A stretch of DNA of 64,000 nucleotides, from contig NZ_CDSE01000041.1 in NCBI RefSeq assembly GCF_001373415.1, positions 25,257 through 89,256 of the forward strand, in the 5' to 3' direction. The notes beneath the pieces were generated by a model that did not search any database, was not told the origin of the DNA, and saw only the letters and a program-made list of their open reading frames with translations. This stretch comes from Paenibacillus dakarensis (GTDB lineage: Bacteria; Bacillota; Bacilli; Paenibacillales; Paenibacillaceae). A program made the translations under genes and the position numbers. The stretch's first letter is position 1. Each line of letters begins with the position of its first letter. Below are positions 9,855-17,999 of this stretch, piece after piece.

Positions 9855-11247
9855 TGCCGTATCCCTCCTTATTGAACGGGTCAGTTGCGTGGTGATCGTC
9901 ATTCTCCTCCGCAAATGGCCCTTTCTTGATTACTTTCACGAACAGATATGCCATGACTGCAGCTAATACAGCATAAATCGTGCTGAATGCAATCAGTGAG
10001 AACAGAACTGAACCTGCGCTTACATTCGGTGAAACACTGTCTGCAGTTGTAATTAATCCGAATACGGTCCAAGGCTGACGGCCGATTTCAGTCATGATCC
10101 AGCCTGCTGTATTCGCAATGAATGGCAGGGAGATGCTAAACAGCAAGGCATACCAGAACCATTTTCCTGCTGTCTCTACTTTCTTTCTCCATGTCAGCCA
10201 TGCACCGTAAAGACCGAGCAGAATCATAGCGGAACCAGCAATAATCATGATACGGAAGCTCCAGAACGTTGTTCGAACCGGCGGGATGTAGTCACCAGGT
10301 CCGTACTGCTGCTCATACTGTGCCTGCAGTTCCTTCATACCGATAACTTCACCGGAAAACTTACTGTAGGACAAGAAGCTGAGGAGATAAGGAATTTTCA
10401 CTTCCATCTTATTCTCCTGTTTATCCGAGTCAATGGACGCAATAACCGTCCACGGTGCCGGGTCATCACTTGTTTCCCACAAGGCTTCCGCAGCAGCCAT
10501 CTTCATAGGCTGAGTATCAACCAAATATTGTGCTTGCTGGTGTCCGTATACGGCAACCAGTACCGAAGAGGTCAAAGCAACAATAATCGCAATGTTAAAA
10601 GACTTTTTAAAGAACTCAATATCTTTCTTCTTCAACAGCTTGTATGCGCTAACCCCTGTAATCAGGAACGCACCGGTTGCCAGTGCCCCAAAGATTGTAT
10701 GAGGAAACTCAACCAACAGCTGTCCGTTCGTAATCAGAGCCATGAAATCATTCATTTCAGCACGCCCATTGTTGATTTCGAAACCAACCGGTCGCTGCAT
10801 GAACGAGTTCGCTGCCAAAATCCAGAAAGCAGACATCGCCGTACCGATGGATACGAGCCAGATGCACAGCAAGTGAACTTTCTTGGATAAGCGATCCCAT
10901 CCGAAGATCCACAATCCAATAAAGGTGGATTCAAGGAAAAATGCCAGCAAAGCTTCAATCGCAAGCGGTGCCCCAAAGACATCTCCTACGAACCTTGAAT
11001 AATCTGACCAGTTCATGCCGAACTGGAATTCTTGCAGTATGCCGGTAACGACACCGACAGCAAAGTTAATGAGGAACAGCTTTCCCCAGAATTTTGCCAT
11101 CTTCTTGTATATTTCCTTGCCCTTAACGACATACATCGTCTCCATGATGGCAATCAGAAATGCCAAGCCGATGGAAAGCGGAACAAAGATGAAATGAAAA
11201 ATGGTTGTCGAAGCGAACTGGATTCGTGCGAGCATAACCGGATCCAT
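9844..11247 (-). CDS. cydA: Cytochrome bd oxidase subunit I
   Basis: The catalytic subunit, which binds hemes b558, b595 and d, oxidises quinol and reduces O2 to water at low oxygen. The 468-residue protein starts MDPVMLARIQFASTTIFHF; His18 matches the conserved N-terminal heme ligand. The EALLAFFLEST segment (acidic residues of the proton channel) and EFPHTIFGALATG follow, then the GRQPW motif near the C-terminal third. The quinol-binding Q-loop is the short type usual in Firmicutes. I chose the ATG at 11247 because AAGGAAGGGG precedes it. It is the first gene of cydABDC, and the leader carries two Rex-like operators. Confidence 0.96.
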   Translation of the reverse strand: MDPVMLARIQFASTTIFHFIFVPLSIGLAFLIAIMETMYVVKGKEIYKKMAKFWGKLFLINFAVGVVTGILQEFQFGMNWSDYSRFVGDVFGAPLAIEALLAFFLESTFIGLWIFGWDRLSKKVHLLCIWLVSIGTAMSAFWILAANSFMQRPVGFEINNGRAEMNDFMALITNGQLLVEFPHTIFGALATGAFLITGVSAYKLLKKKDIEFFKKSFNIAIIVALTSSVLVAVYGHQQAQYLVDTQPMKMAAAEALWETSDDPAPWTVIASIDSDKQENKMEVKIPYLLSFLSYSKFSGEVIGMKELQAQYEQQYGPGDYIPPVRTTFWSFRIMIIAGSAMILLGLYGAWLTWRKKVETAGKWFWYALLFSISLPFIANTAGWIMTEIGRQPWTVFGLITTADSVSPNVSAGSVLFSLIAFSTIYAVLAAVMAYLFVKVIKKGPFAEENDDHHATDPFNKEGYGNAS

Positions 11248-11327
11248 AATATACCCCTTCCTTTTGGTCACATAATAATGCTTCAAAATTAATCATTTCT
11301 TATTTTCGCAGACCGCTGTTAGTTGAA

Positions 11328-11345
11328 TTGTGAGCTTTATCACAT
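11328..11345 (-). promoter_or_regulatory. Rex-like operator 1
   Basis: TTGTGAGCTTTATCACAT matches the Rex pattern TTGTGA-N6-TCACAA except for the last two bases. It lies about 80 bases upstream of the cydA start. Rex represses bd oxidase and fermentation genes when NADH is low. Confidence 0.7.
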
Positions 11346-11380
11346 AAAGTGCGATGAAAGGGTGATAAATAGTTATAAAT

Positions 11381-11398
11381 TTGTGACGAAAATCACTT
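11381..11398 (-). promoter_or_regulatory. Rex-like operator 2
   Basis: TTGTGACGAAAATCACTT is a second Rex-type site. It lies exactly 53 bases (about five helical turns) from the first, so dimers at both sites would sit on the same DNA face. Confidence 0.65.
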
Positions 11399-11416
11399 CC
11401 TTGATAATAAAGGAAA

Positions 11417-11447
11417 AAAAGGACCCGCACCTTGTGCGAGTCCTTTT
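11417..11447 (-). terminator. Terminator after adenine deaminase
   Basis: AAAAGGACTCGCAC pairs with GTGCGGGTCCTTTT on the minus strand, with one mismatch, and runs into TTTTTTT. It lies 16 bases after the ade stop. Confidence 0.85.
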
Positions 11448-11463
11448 GCATTTCTAACCACAT

Positions 11464-13257
11464 TTACAAAATTTCTGTTTCAATCAGCTTGAACTCGGTT
11501 ACGTCAGCCAAACCGCGGTTCGTAATCCGTATATCCGGAATGACAGGCAGTGCGATCAGCGAGAAGGTCATAAACGGCGCATTCAGCGGACAGCCGATTT
11601 CCTTCCAGGCTTCCTCCATTTCGGCCACTTCAGCTGCTACGATCTCAAGTGAACGGTCTGCCATCAAGCCTGCTACAGGCATTGCGACTTTTGCCAGAAT
11701 CTTTCCATCCTGCACAACGATCATGCCGCCGCCGCATGCAGCAAGCTCATTCGCTGCATATGCCATATCCTCCGGGTTCGTACCCATAACAAGCAGATTA
11801 TGGCTGTCATGAGCCACCGTGGAAGCTACTGCACCGGATTTCAGCTGGAATCCGTTCGCGAAGCCAAGGGAAATCTGACCTGTGCCTTTATGGCGCTCAA
11901 TGCAGGCAATCCGAATCACATCCTGTGCAGGATCCGGCTGGATATAACCTTCAACTACAGGCAGCGTTGCTATCATTTTGGCAGTACGGGCACTGTTCTC
12001 AATCGCACGAACCACATTCACTTGTGTCTTATCAGCCTGTCCCTTGCTGCGAAGCAAGAAATCTTCAGCTGTGAGTGCACGCTGAAGACGCACAGAGCTG
12101 CGGGCTTCCGCAGGGTATTCGTAAACCGGGAATTCCTTCACGATCTTACCGGATTCGGCTATCACTTCACCGTCAGTAATGACAAGTGAAGGCACCATCT
12201 GCTTCAGATCATCAATGAGCAGAATATCTGCTGATTTACCGGGAGCGATGCTTCCGATTTCCTGATCCATCCCGAAATAACGCGCAACATTGATCGTTCC
12301 CATCTGAATAGCGGTAACCGGATCAACACCTTCCTCAATCGCACGGCGGACAACATGATTCATATGCCCAAGATTCAGCAGTGTCATTGGATACACATCA
12401 TCGGTTACGAGAGAAATATTATCTGTATTCACTTTATCCTCAGTCACGACCTTAATGACTTCCTTTACATCATGCCAAGCGGAGCCTTCGCGAATCATCA
12501 AATGCATACCAAGGCGAACCTTTTGCAGCGCCTGCTCCCGGGTTACCGTCTCATGGTCTGAGCTTACACCTGCAGCCAGATAGGCTTGCAGCATGCCCTC
12601 GTCCTCAGAAGGAAAATGTCCGGTAACTGCCTTTCCTGCCTTCAGCGTAGCCTCAATTTCACCGCACATTGTCGGATCGCCATATACAACCCCTGGAAAG
12701 TTCATCACTTCGCCAAGACCTTCAACGCCCGGCCAAGTTAAACCTTCTTCTATATCAGCTACACCCAGCGCCGCACCTGCATCCTCCAGATCTGTTGTTG
12801 CCGGAACACATGACGGGTATGTGGTAAATACTTTGAGCGGAAGCTGCTGTCCCTCTTCATGCATCCAGCGTACACCCTCTGAGCCAAATACGTTCGCGAT
12901 CTCATGCGGGTCCATGAAGACAGCCGTGGTGCCTTTAGCCATTGCCGCCTTGGCAAATTCAGTCACGGTAAGCATCGTGCTTTCCACATGCATATGTCCG
13001 TCCAGAAGGCCCGGCGAAATATATCGTCCATTCGCTTGAATAACCTTTGTATTCTCACCGATTGTATGGTCCGCTTGGCCGATATAGGCAATTCTGCCGA
13101 AGGCGATTGCGATATCCATATGCTCCTGAAGCTCTCCGGTGAACACGTTGACTAATGTTCCGCCCTTAATGACGGTCTCGGCTGCTGCCTTCCCCATGGC
13201 GATTTGTCCAAGCTGATGGCTAACCTCATAACGCTTCTGTCTCTTCTGTGAACTCAT
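11464..13257 (-). CDS. ade: Adenine deaminase
   Basis: Converts adenine to hypoxanthine and ammonia in purine salvage. The 597-residue product is an amidohydrolase of the AdeC type: a short N-terminal beta segment with VIKGGTLVNVFTGELQ, the metal-binding GLLDGHMHVEST (about 79-90), MDPHEIANVFG (about 115-125), and a long C-terminal AdeC-specific domain (SVTV-type beta region; VAHDSHNLLVMGTNPEDM). The ATG at 13257 has a GAGGGAG ribosome site. The gene stands alone, between its own riboswitch leader and a terminator. Confidence 0.95.
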   Translation of the reverse strand: MSSQKRQKRYEVSHQLGQIAMGKAAAETVIKGGTLVNVFTGELQEHMDIAIAFGRIAYIGQADHTIGENTKVIQANGRYISPGLLDGHMHVESTMLTVTEFAKAAMAKGTTAVFMDPHEIANVFGSEGVRWMHEEGQQLPLKVFTTYPSCVPATTDLEDAGAALGVADIEEGLTWPGVEGLGEVMNFPGVVYGDPTMCGEIEATLKAGKAVTGHFPSEDEGMLQAYLAAGVSSDHETVTREQALQKVRLGMHLMIREGSAWHDVKEVIKVVTEDKVNTDNISLVTDDVYPMTLLNLGHMNHVVRRAIEEGVDPVTAIQMGTINVARYFGMDQEIGSIAPGKSADILLIDDLKQMVPSLVITDGEVIAESGKIVKEFPVYEYPAEARSSVRLQRALTAEDFLLRSKGQADKTQVNVVRAIENSARTAKMIATLPVVEGYIQPDPAQDVIRIACIERHKGTGQISLGFANGFQLKSGAVASTVAHDSHNLLVMGTNPEDMAYAANELAACGGGMIVVQDGKILAKVAMPVAGLMADRSLEIVAAEVAEMEEAWKEIGCPLNAPFMTFSLIALPVIPDIRITNRGLADVTEFKLIETEIL

Positions 13258-13313
13258 ATGACACGCTCCCTCTTAATATTAAATCGTCTTACATCAGGTT
13301 TCCCCATGAACCT

Positions 13314-13350
13314 GCACAAAATAACCCGGACAGTGTCTTCTGCCCGGGTT
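13314..13350 (-). terminator. Leader terminator of the ade riboswitch (candidate)
   Basis: AACCCGGGCA pairs with TGTCCGGGTT on the minus strand (one mismatch, 8-base loop) and is followed by ATTTTGTG. It lies 120 bases after the aptamer and 57 before the ade ATG, which suits an expression platform. The T tract is weak. Confidence 0.5.
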
Positions 13351-13472
13351 AATGACTTTACATTAGAAAGAGAGATGCGGAAAAATACCTTTTTATTTAT
13401 ACGGAACCTAAGCAGCATCCAGCCCGTAGACTTGAACCTGTCTTTATTCCGATGAGGTCTTCTCTCAACTTC

Positions 13473-13539
13473 TATGTAGTCAAGTTATTTACGGTAACCT
13501 GGTAGAGACGCCTGAGCCCTATTCTCTGGCATATACATA
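13473..13539 (-). promoter_or_regulatory. Purine riboswitch aptamer, guanine type
   Basis: Read on the minus strand, the element has P1 TATGTA/TACATA, P2 GCCAGAG/CTCAGGC, the core GTCTCTACC, P3 AGGTTA/TAACTT around CCGTAAA, and GACTACATA. These match the purine aptamer in order and spacing. The discriminator (the base in GACTA that pairs with the ligand) is C, as in guanine/hypoxanthine sensors; adenine sensors carry U there. A product-like purine would therefore shut off deaminase expression. Confidence 0.9.
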
Positions 13540-13563
13540 AAAACTTTTCAGTTGTTTGTATGC

Positions 13564-13591
13564 ATTATAATCCTTTGCAGTCGGAAGTCAA
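13564..13591 (-). promoter_or_regulatory. Promoter of the ade riboswitch transcript
   Basis: TTGACT, a 16-base spacer and TATAAT on the minus strand would start RNA about 15-20 bases before the aptamer. Confidence 0.75.
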
Positions 13592-13761
13592 TAGAATGGT
13601 AGATTATACAAACTAGCGGAATGCTTAAAAACAAGGCAAAACCATCAGAGCAGCCTCTTGGCTTAATACATATAAATAGAGTATAAATATCTACTAATTA
13701 TGAATGGTAGATAGATGCTGGACCAGAAACCGGATTCACATTAAAACAGGGAGTGAATGCC

Positions 13762-13932
13762 ATGTTTATTCTATTTATTATTTTGGCCTCAGGATTCGGT
13801 CTCTATTCCTTGCTGACCCCGCCGGAAGAGAAAATGACGGAGATAAACACAGATGCTCTGCTTTCCGAGCAGCTTGTTGTCAGCAGTATCCGTACATCCG
13901 AACGGAACGACCGTAAGCCGCCAGGCGAATAG
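13762..13932 (+). CDS. Small membrane peptide (56 residues), unknown
   Basis: A 56-residue ORF that begins MFILFIILASGFGLYSLL: one hydrophobic helix (residues 2-18), then a charged tail rich in Glu, Arg and Ser. A GGGAGTG ribosome site lies seven bases before the ATG. It ends 33 bases before the ArsB/NhaD-like transporter on the same strand and is probably cotranscribed with it. I do not recognise it; an accessory subunit of the transporter is one possibility. Confidence 0.6.
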   Translation: MFILFIILASGFGLYSLLTPPEEKMTEINTDALLSEQLVVSSIRTSERNDRKPPGE

Positions 13933-13965
13933 AGTAAGAATGCGGTTGAGAAAGGAGTGACATCT

Positions 13966-15324
13966 ATGCTCGGTTCGGCTGCGATAACCATAACCATTGC
14001 TGCATTTCTAATCGCCATGACGCTGATCCTCTGGCGCCCAAGCGGCCTGAACGAATCTGTTCCCGCCACAACCGGCGCGGTTCTGGTTATCTTGAGCGGC
14101 ACGGTCACTATATCGGATCTTGAAACCATCACTACGACGATTAGCAGTGCAGCCATAACCATTATAGCCACGATTGTGATGGCCATTATTTTAGAGAGCT
14201 TTGGCTTCTTCAACTGGGCAGCTGAGGGGCTAGCCGCAAGAGCCCGGGGATCCGGTATCCGGCTGTTCTGGTATGTGAATCTGATGTGTTTTCTAATGAC
14301 ATTATTCTTCAATAATGATGGAAGTATTCTGATTACAACTCCGATTCTGCTCATCCTGCTTCAAAAGCTGGGTCTTAAAAATCACGAAAAAATCCCTTAC
14401 CTTCTATCCGGCGCGCTTATCGCCACCGCTTCCAGTGCCCCGATCGGTGTGAGTAACATCGTCAACCTGATCGCACTTGAAATTGTGGGCATGGATTTGT
14501 ATATGCATACACTGATGATGTTCGTTCCTGCGACACTCGGCCTGTTATTCCTCTTGTTTCTGCTGTTCCTGTGCTTCTACCGGCAGCTTCCACGCACACT
14601 TTCAACCACCGGGAAACATAAGCATAGAAGACATGAGCCCGGTAAGCACCCTCTGCTCTCCAGCCCTCCCTCCCCCTTAATTGCCAGCGATCAGAACAAG
14701 TTTATGCGTAATGTGCTGCTGTTTGTTCTTTCCGTCCGTGTCAGTCTTTTTGCCGCATCCTATGCCGGTATTCCGATCGAGCTGGTGGCCACGCTAGGGT
14801 CGGTTATAATGCTTGCCTGGCGCTGGTCGGCTCTAAAGATACCGCCAACCGATATGATCAAAAAGACGCCCTGGCATATTCTCGTATTTGCTTTTTCAAT
14901 GTACGTGATGATCTACGGCTTGAACAACATCGGATTAACACGGTGGCTGATCCATGTTTTCGAACCGATTGTAGCTTCCGATCTGCTCAATGCCAGTCTG
15001 CTTATGGGCGGACTCCTGTCTCTCATGTCTATCCTGTTTAATAATCACCCTGCTCTCATGGTGGGCACCATGACGTTAACCCAAATGGACCTCGATCCTC
15101 TCACCTTAAAAATCTCTTATCTCGCCAGTGTGATCGGCAGTGACATTGGATCTCTCCTCATCCCCATGGGTACCCTCGCATCGCTGATCTGGCTTCATAT
15201 CCTGAAGCAGCATCATGTGAAGATCAAATGGTCGGATTATATCAAGGTCACGATCCTCACCATCCCTCCAGCCCTGCTGTTTACCCTGACGGCACTTGCC
15301 TTCTGGGTGCAGTGGCTGTATTGA
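13966..15324 (+). CDS. ArsB/NhaD-type (SLC13-like) ion transporter
   Basis: A 452-residue integral membrane protein with about eleven segments. Two related motifs mark the ion transporter superfamily: FNNDGSILITTPILLIL at about residues 107-123 and FNNHPALMVGTMTL at about 360-373. This architecture is shared by ArsB arsenite pumps, NhaD antiporters and SLC13-like permeases; sequence alone does not fix the substrate, and there is no ars operon here. I chose the ATG at 13966 over the GTG at 13957 because AAAGGAG overlaps the latter. It is probably in one transcript with the small peptide upstream. Confidence 0.8.
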   Translation: MLGSAAITITIAAFLIAMTLILWRPSGLNESVPATTGAVLVILSGTVTISDLETITTTISSAAITIIATIVMAIILESFGFFNWAAEGLAARARGSGIRLFWYVNLMCFLMTLFFNNDGSILITTPILLILLQKLGLKNHEKIPYLLSGALIATASSAPIGVSNIVNLIALEIVGMDLYMHTLMMFVPATLGLLFLLFLLFLCFYRQLPRTLSTTGKHKHRRHEPGKHPLLSSPPSPLIASDQNKFMRNVLLFVLSVRVSLFAASYAGIPIELVATLGSVIMLAWRWSALKIPPTDMIKKTPWHILVFAFSMYVMIYGLNNIGLTRWLIHVFEPIVASDLLNASLLMGGLLSLMSILFNNHPALMVGTMTLTQMDLDPLTLKISYLASVIGSDIGSLLIPMGTLASLIWLHILKQHHVKIKWSDYIKVTILTIPPALLFTLTALAFWVQWLY

Positions 15325-15360
15325 ATACGGGAATAATAGACATCCTGCTTGTAATGAACA

Positions 15361-15410
15361 GAAAAGAGCTGCCCAAGTGCAACCACCTTGGAGACAGCTC
15401 TTTCTTTTAT
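15361..15410. terminator. Shared terminator of convergent genes
   Basis: AAAGAGCTG pairs with CAGCTCTTT around an inner CCAAG/CTTGG stem, with T-rich flanks on the plus side. It overlaps the stop codon of the histidine kinase gene. Confidence 0.8.
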
Positions 15411-17140
15411 TGAACCGGCAAAAGAACCATAATACTCGTTCCCTTTCCTTCCTCTGATTCAACCTCTACCGTACCGTGATGAGCTTCCACAATCGCCTTC
15501 GCGACGCTCATGCCCAGACCTGAACCATCGATGCTTCCTTCCGTATTCGTCCCGCGGTAGTAGCGCTCGAACAGGTTTTGCTTTGTCTCTTCATCCATAC
15601 CTATTCCATTGTCATTTACAACAATGACAGCAGCATCCGGCAGATGCTTAACGCTTACGGTAACTATAATTCCGGGCGGGTTATGCTTGACAGCATTAGA
15701 AATTAGGTTATCCATTAAACGGCGAAGCCATATGGCACTTCCTGAAGTAAGGATCGGCTTCACTCCGCCATGGAACTGAAAGGTTACACCGTCAAGCGTT
15801 GCGTCGTTGACGTACTTAAGCACACATCGACGGACAAGCTCGTTCAGATCGAGCTGACACATGTCTTGAGGACGTACCTCTGTCCTCAGCCGGAAGATCA
15901 GCGAGAAGTCATTGATTAACTCCAGCATATAGTCGCCCTTTTCACGGATCACATTCCCCATTTCTCGAAGCTCCGCAGGGCTCCAGTCTTCCGGTGCATT
16001 TTCCAGCATATAGCCGTATCCTTGTATAGAGGAAAGCGGCGTTCGAAGGTCATGCGAAATACCAGACATCCATTCTTCACGGTTTCGCTCTAACCGCGCT
16101 CTCTCCCGTTCGGATGCTGCCAGCTGTTCAGCCATTTGATAAAAGGAGTGAATGACTTCCTTGTAAAGTTTATAGCGCATCCTCAGCTTTCCGTTCTTGC
16201 GAAACACCCTCTTTCGATCCTTCGGCGTGAGCACTTCCTCATAGGCGCCTTTTCCCATTCGCTCAAACCAGCCTGTGAACAACAGCAACGGACGGCTGTA
16301 ACGATATCCATGCCAGATCGATACAGCAACAGCGACTGCCAGAACGGAAATACATACCCACAGCACCACCTTGAGCAGCTCATTCATAATCGGCTGCTTG
16401 CCAATATTTCCATCCCTTGGCGTATGATATACCCATGTCATTCCGCTTGCCTTGTCCCGGTACACATTCACATATGTCGCATAAGCTCCTGGTTCCTCCT
16501 GCATGGAAATAATCTCGAGTGGATGGTAGATCTTCTTGTCTTCGATTGAATCACCAATCGAGTCCTTGATCTTACCTTCACCGTCAATGACATGCACGTA
16601 GCCTCCCGTCTTTCTTACATCCTCTGTAAAAGAGTCACGCTGTAAAGGGTCTGGCCTGCCTCCGTTCCCGTACTCTTCAAACCAAAATCTCAACCGGTCT
16701 GTATTTTCATCGATTCTGCCAAGTAAATACAACAGTGGATCCTTATATGTCAGATCCATCTCCCACTCCATCGTATATTTACCCAACCGTCGTTCATCCT
16801 TGATTTCCAGCAGACGGCTTACCGAATAAGCTGATGGCACATCTTCAGCCGTGTTTGTCGCGTGAATCACTTCTCCACCCATATCCACAACCTGGAGCCA
16901 CATATTCTGCTCTCGAAGGAGCTTTTTCCAATGATCCTCCAGCATAACATTGCCCTTCTCCGTCACGGTTTCTGCTGTTATGCTGCTTAGCACACCGGAA
17001 GGAATGTTACGCTGTATTTCTTCATTCGATATATGCTTGATCAGAACAAATAGAAGGGCAAGCAGGAATAAAAACATAAACACTGAAAAAGCAATAAACT
17101 GATATGTAAAATGAAAGGCAAGTCGTCCGCGCAGCTTCAT
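15407..17140 (-). CDS. Two-component sensor histidine kinase
   Basis: A membrane sensor kinase of 577 residues. Membrane segments lie at about 15-34 and 255-275 and enclose a 220-residue extracellular sensor region of no recognised family. HAMP-like and coiled regions follow, then the HisKA box MSGISHDLRTPLSS with the phospho-acceptor His363 and an ATPase domain with NGIGMDEE and GSGLGMSVAK. Its start overlaps the response regulator stop by four bases (ATGA), so the pair is coupled. The pair is divergent from the DUF418 gene, a likely target. The signal is unknown. Confidence 0.9.
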   Translation of the reverse strand: MKLRGRLAFHFTYQFIAFSVFMFLFLLALLFVLIKHISNEEIQRNIPSGVLSSITAETVTEKGNVMLEDHWKKLLREQNMWLQVVDMGGEVIHATNTAEDVPSAYSVSRLLEIKDERRLGKYTMEWEMDLTYKDPLLYLLGRIDENTDRLRFWFEEYGNGGRPDPLQRDSFTEDVRKTGGYVHVIDGEGKIKDSIGDSIEDKKIYHPLEIISMQEEPGAYATYVNVYRDKASGMTWVYHTPRDGNIGKQPIMNELLKVVLWVCISVLAVAVAVSIWHGYRYSRPLLLFTGWFERMGKGAYEEVLTPKDRKRVFRKNGKLRMRYKLYKEVIHSFYQMAEQLAASERERARLERNREEWMSGISHDLRTPLSSIQGYGYMLENAPEDWSPAELREMGNVIREKGDYMLELINDFSLIFRLRTEVRPQDMCQLDLNELVRRCVLKYVNDATLDGVTFQFHGGVKPILTSGSAIWLRRLMDNLISNAVKHNPPGIIVTVSVKHLPDAAVIVVNDNGIGMDEETKQNLFERYYRGTNTEGSIDGSGLGMSVAKAIVEAHHGTVEVESEEGKGTSIMVLLPVQ

Positions 17141-17859
17141 CTTCTTTTCTCCTTGACCAGCTTGTAGCCAAGTCCTCTGACGGTGACCAAATACTGCGGG
17201 TCGCTCGGATTCTCCTCGATGCGTTCTCGAATTCGGCGAATATGGACCATCACGGTGCTGTCCTCACCCAACCCATCGATTCCCCACACCATCTCATATA
17301 ATTGTGATTTAGAAAATACTACCCCAGGATGTTTACAGAAGTGCAATAACAATTGAAATACCTGAGCTGGACAAGACACGGATTCACCTGACACCAGCAG
17401 TTCCCCTGCCGTTTCATCCAGCACAAAGCGGCCGAAATCCCACACACGCTTTGCAGGCTGATCTTGAACCATCATACCGGAGCCTTCGAATAATCCCCGA
17501 CGGACACGAGCCTTAATGCGGGCTGCAATTTCAAGCGGATTAAACGGCTTTGTCACATAGTCATCGCCTCCCACGGCAAAGCCTGTAAGCACATCTAGGT
17601 CCGATGCTTTAGCTGTCAGAAAAATAACATGCGGATTTCCAAATGTACGAAGCGTTGAACAGATCTCAAATCCACTTCCATCCGGCAGCATCACGTCTAA
17701 CAGCAGGATATCTGCACGATGCCTTTCCATTTCATGGAGTGCTTCAGCACAGTTAGCTGCCGTATAAATATGATGAAAGCCTTCCTTGCGAAGAACCATC
17801 TGTACCATTTTCACAATTGCCTGTTCATCATCAACAATTAGAATTTTTGTATTTTCCAT
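17137..17859 (-). CDS. OmpR-family response regulator
   Basis: The 240-residue partner of the kinase downstream. The receiver domain begins ENTKILIVDDEQ, with phospho-acceptor Asp55 in ILLLDVMLPDG and a Lys in TKPFNP. The C-terminal winged helix ends with VMVHIRRIRERI and VRGLGYKLV. I chose the ATG at 17859, not the upstream ATG at 17880, because GGTGAGG stands at the right distance before it. Tandem GTTAAG-like repeats in the divergent promoter region are candidate binding sites. Confidence 0.92.
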   Translation of the reverse strand: MENTKILIVDDEQAIVKMVQMVLRKEGFHHIYTAANCAEALHEMERHRADILLLDVMLPDGSGFEICSTLRTFGNPHVIFLTAKASDLDVLTGFAVGGDDYVTKPFNPLEIAARIKARVRRGLFEGSGMMVQDQPAKRVWDFGRFVLDETAGELLVSGESVSCPAQVFQLLLHFCKHPGVVFSKSQLYEMVWGIDGLGEDSTVMVHIRRIRERIEENPSDPQYLVTVRGLGYKLVKEKRR

Positions 17860-17894
17860 CGTTTCCTCACCCGATTCCATGCTAACACAGCAAC

Positions 17895-17941
17895 CTTAAC
17901 AATAGTTAAACAGCAAGGAATATCGTTAAGAAAAAGTTAGG
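17895..17941. promoter_or_regulatory. Candidate response-regulator sites
   Basis: GTTAAG at 17925 and GTTAGG at 17936 are spaced 11 bases apart, the usual pitch for tandem OmpR-type boxes. A near palindrome TTAACAATAGTTAA lies at 17896-17909. They sit just upstream of a TATTAT -10 (17954-17959) that has no good -35, as expected for an activated promoter of the DUF418 gene. Confidence 0.4.
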
Positions 17942-17999
17942 TTTCCGTTTCTGTATTATTTATGTACCATTGATAAACTGAGTCCTAGAGGTGATGAAT

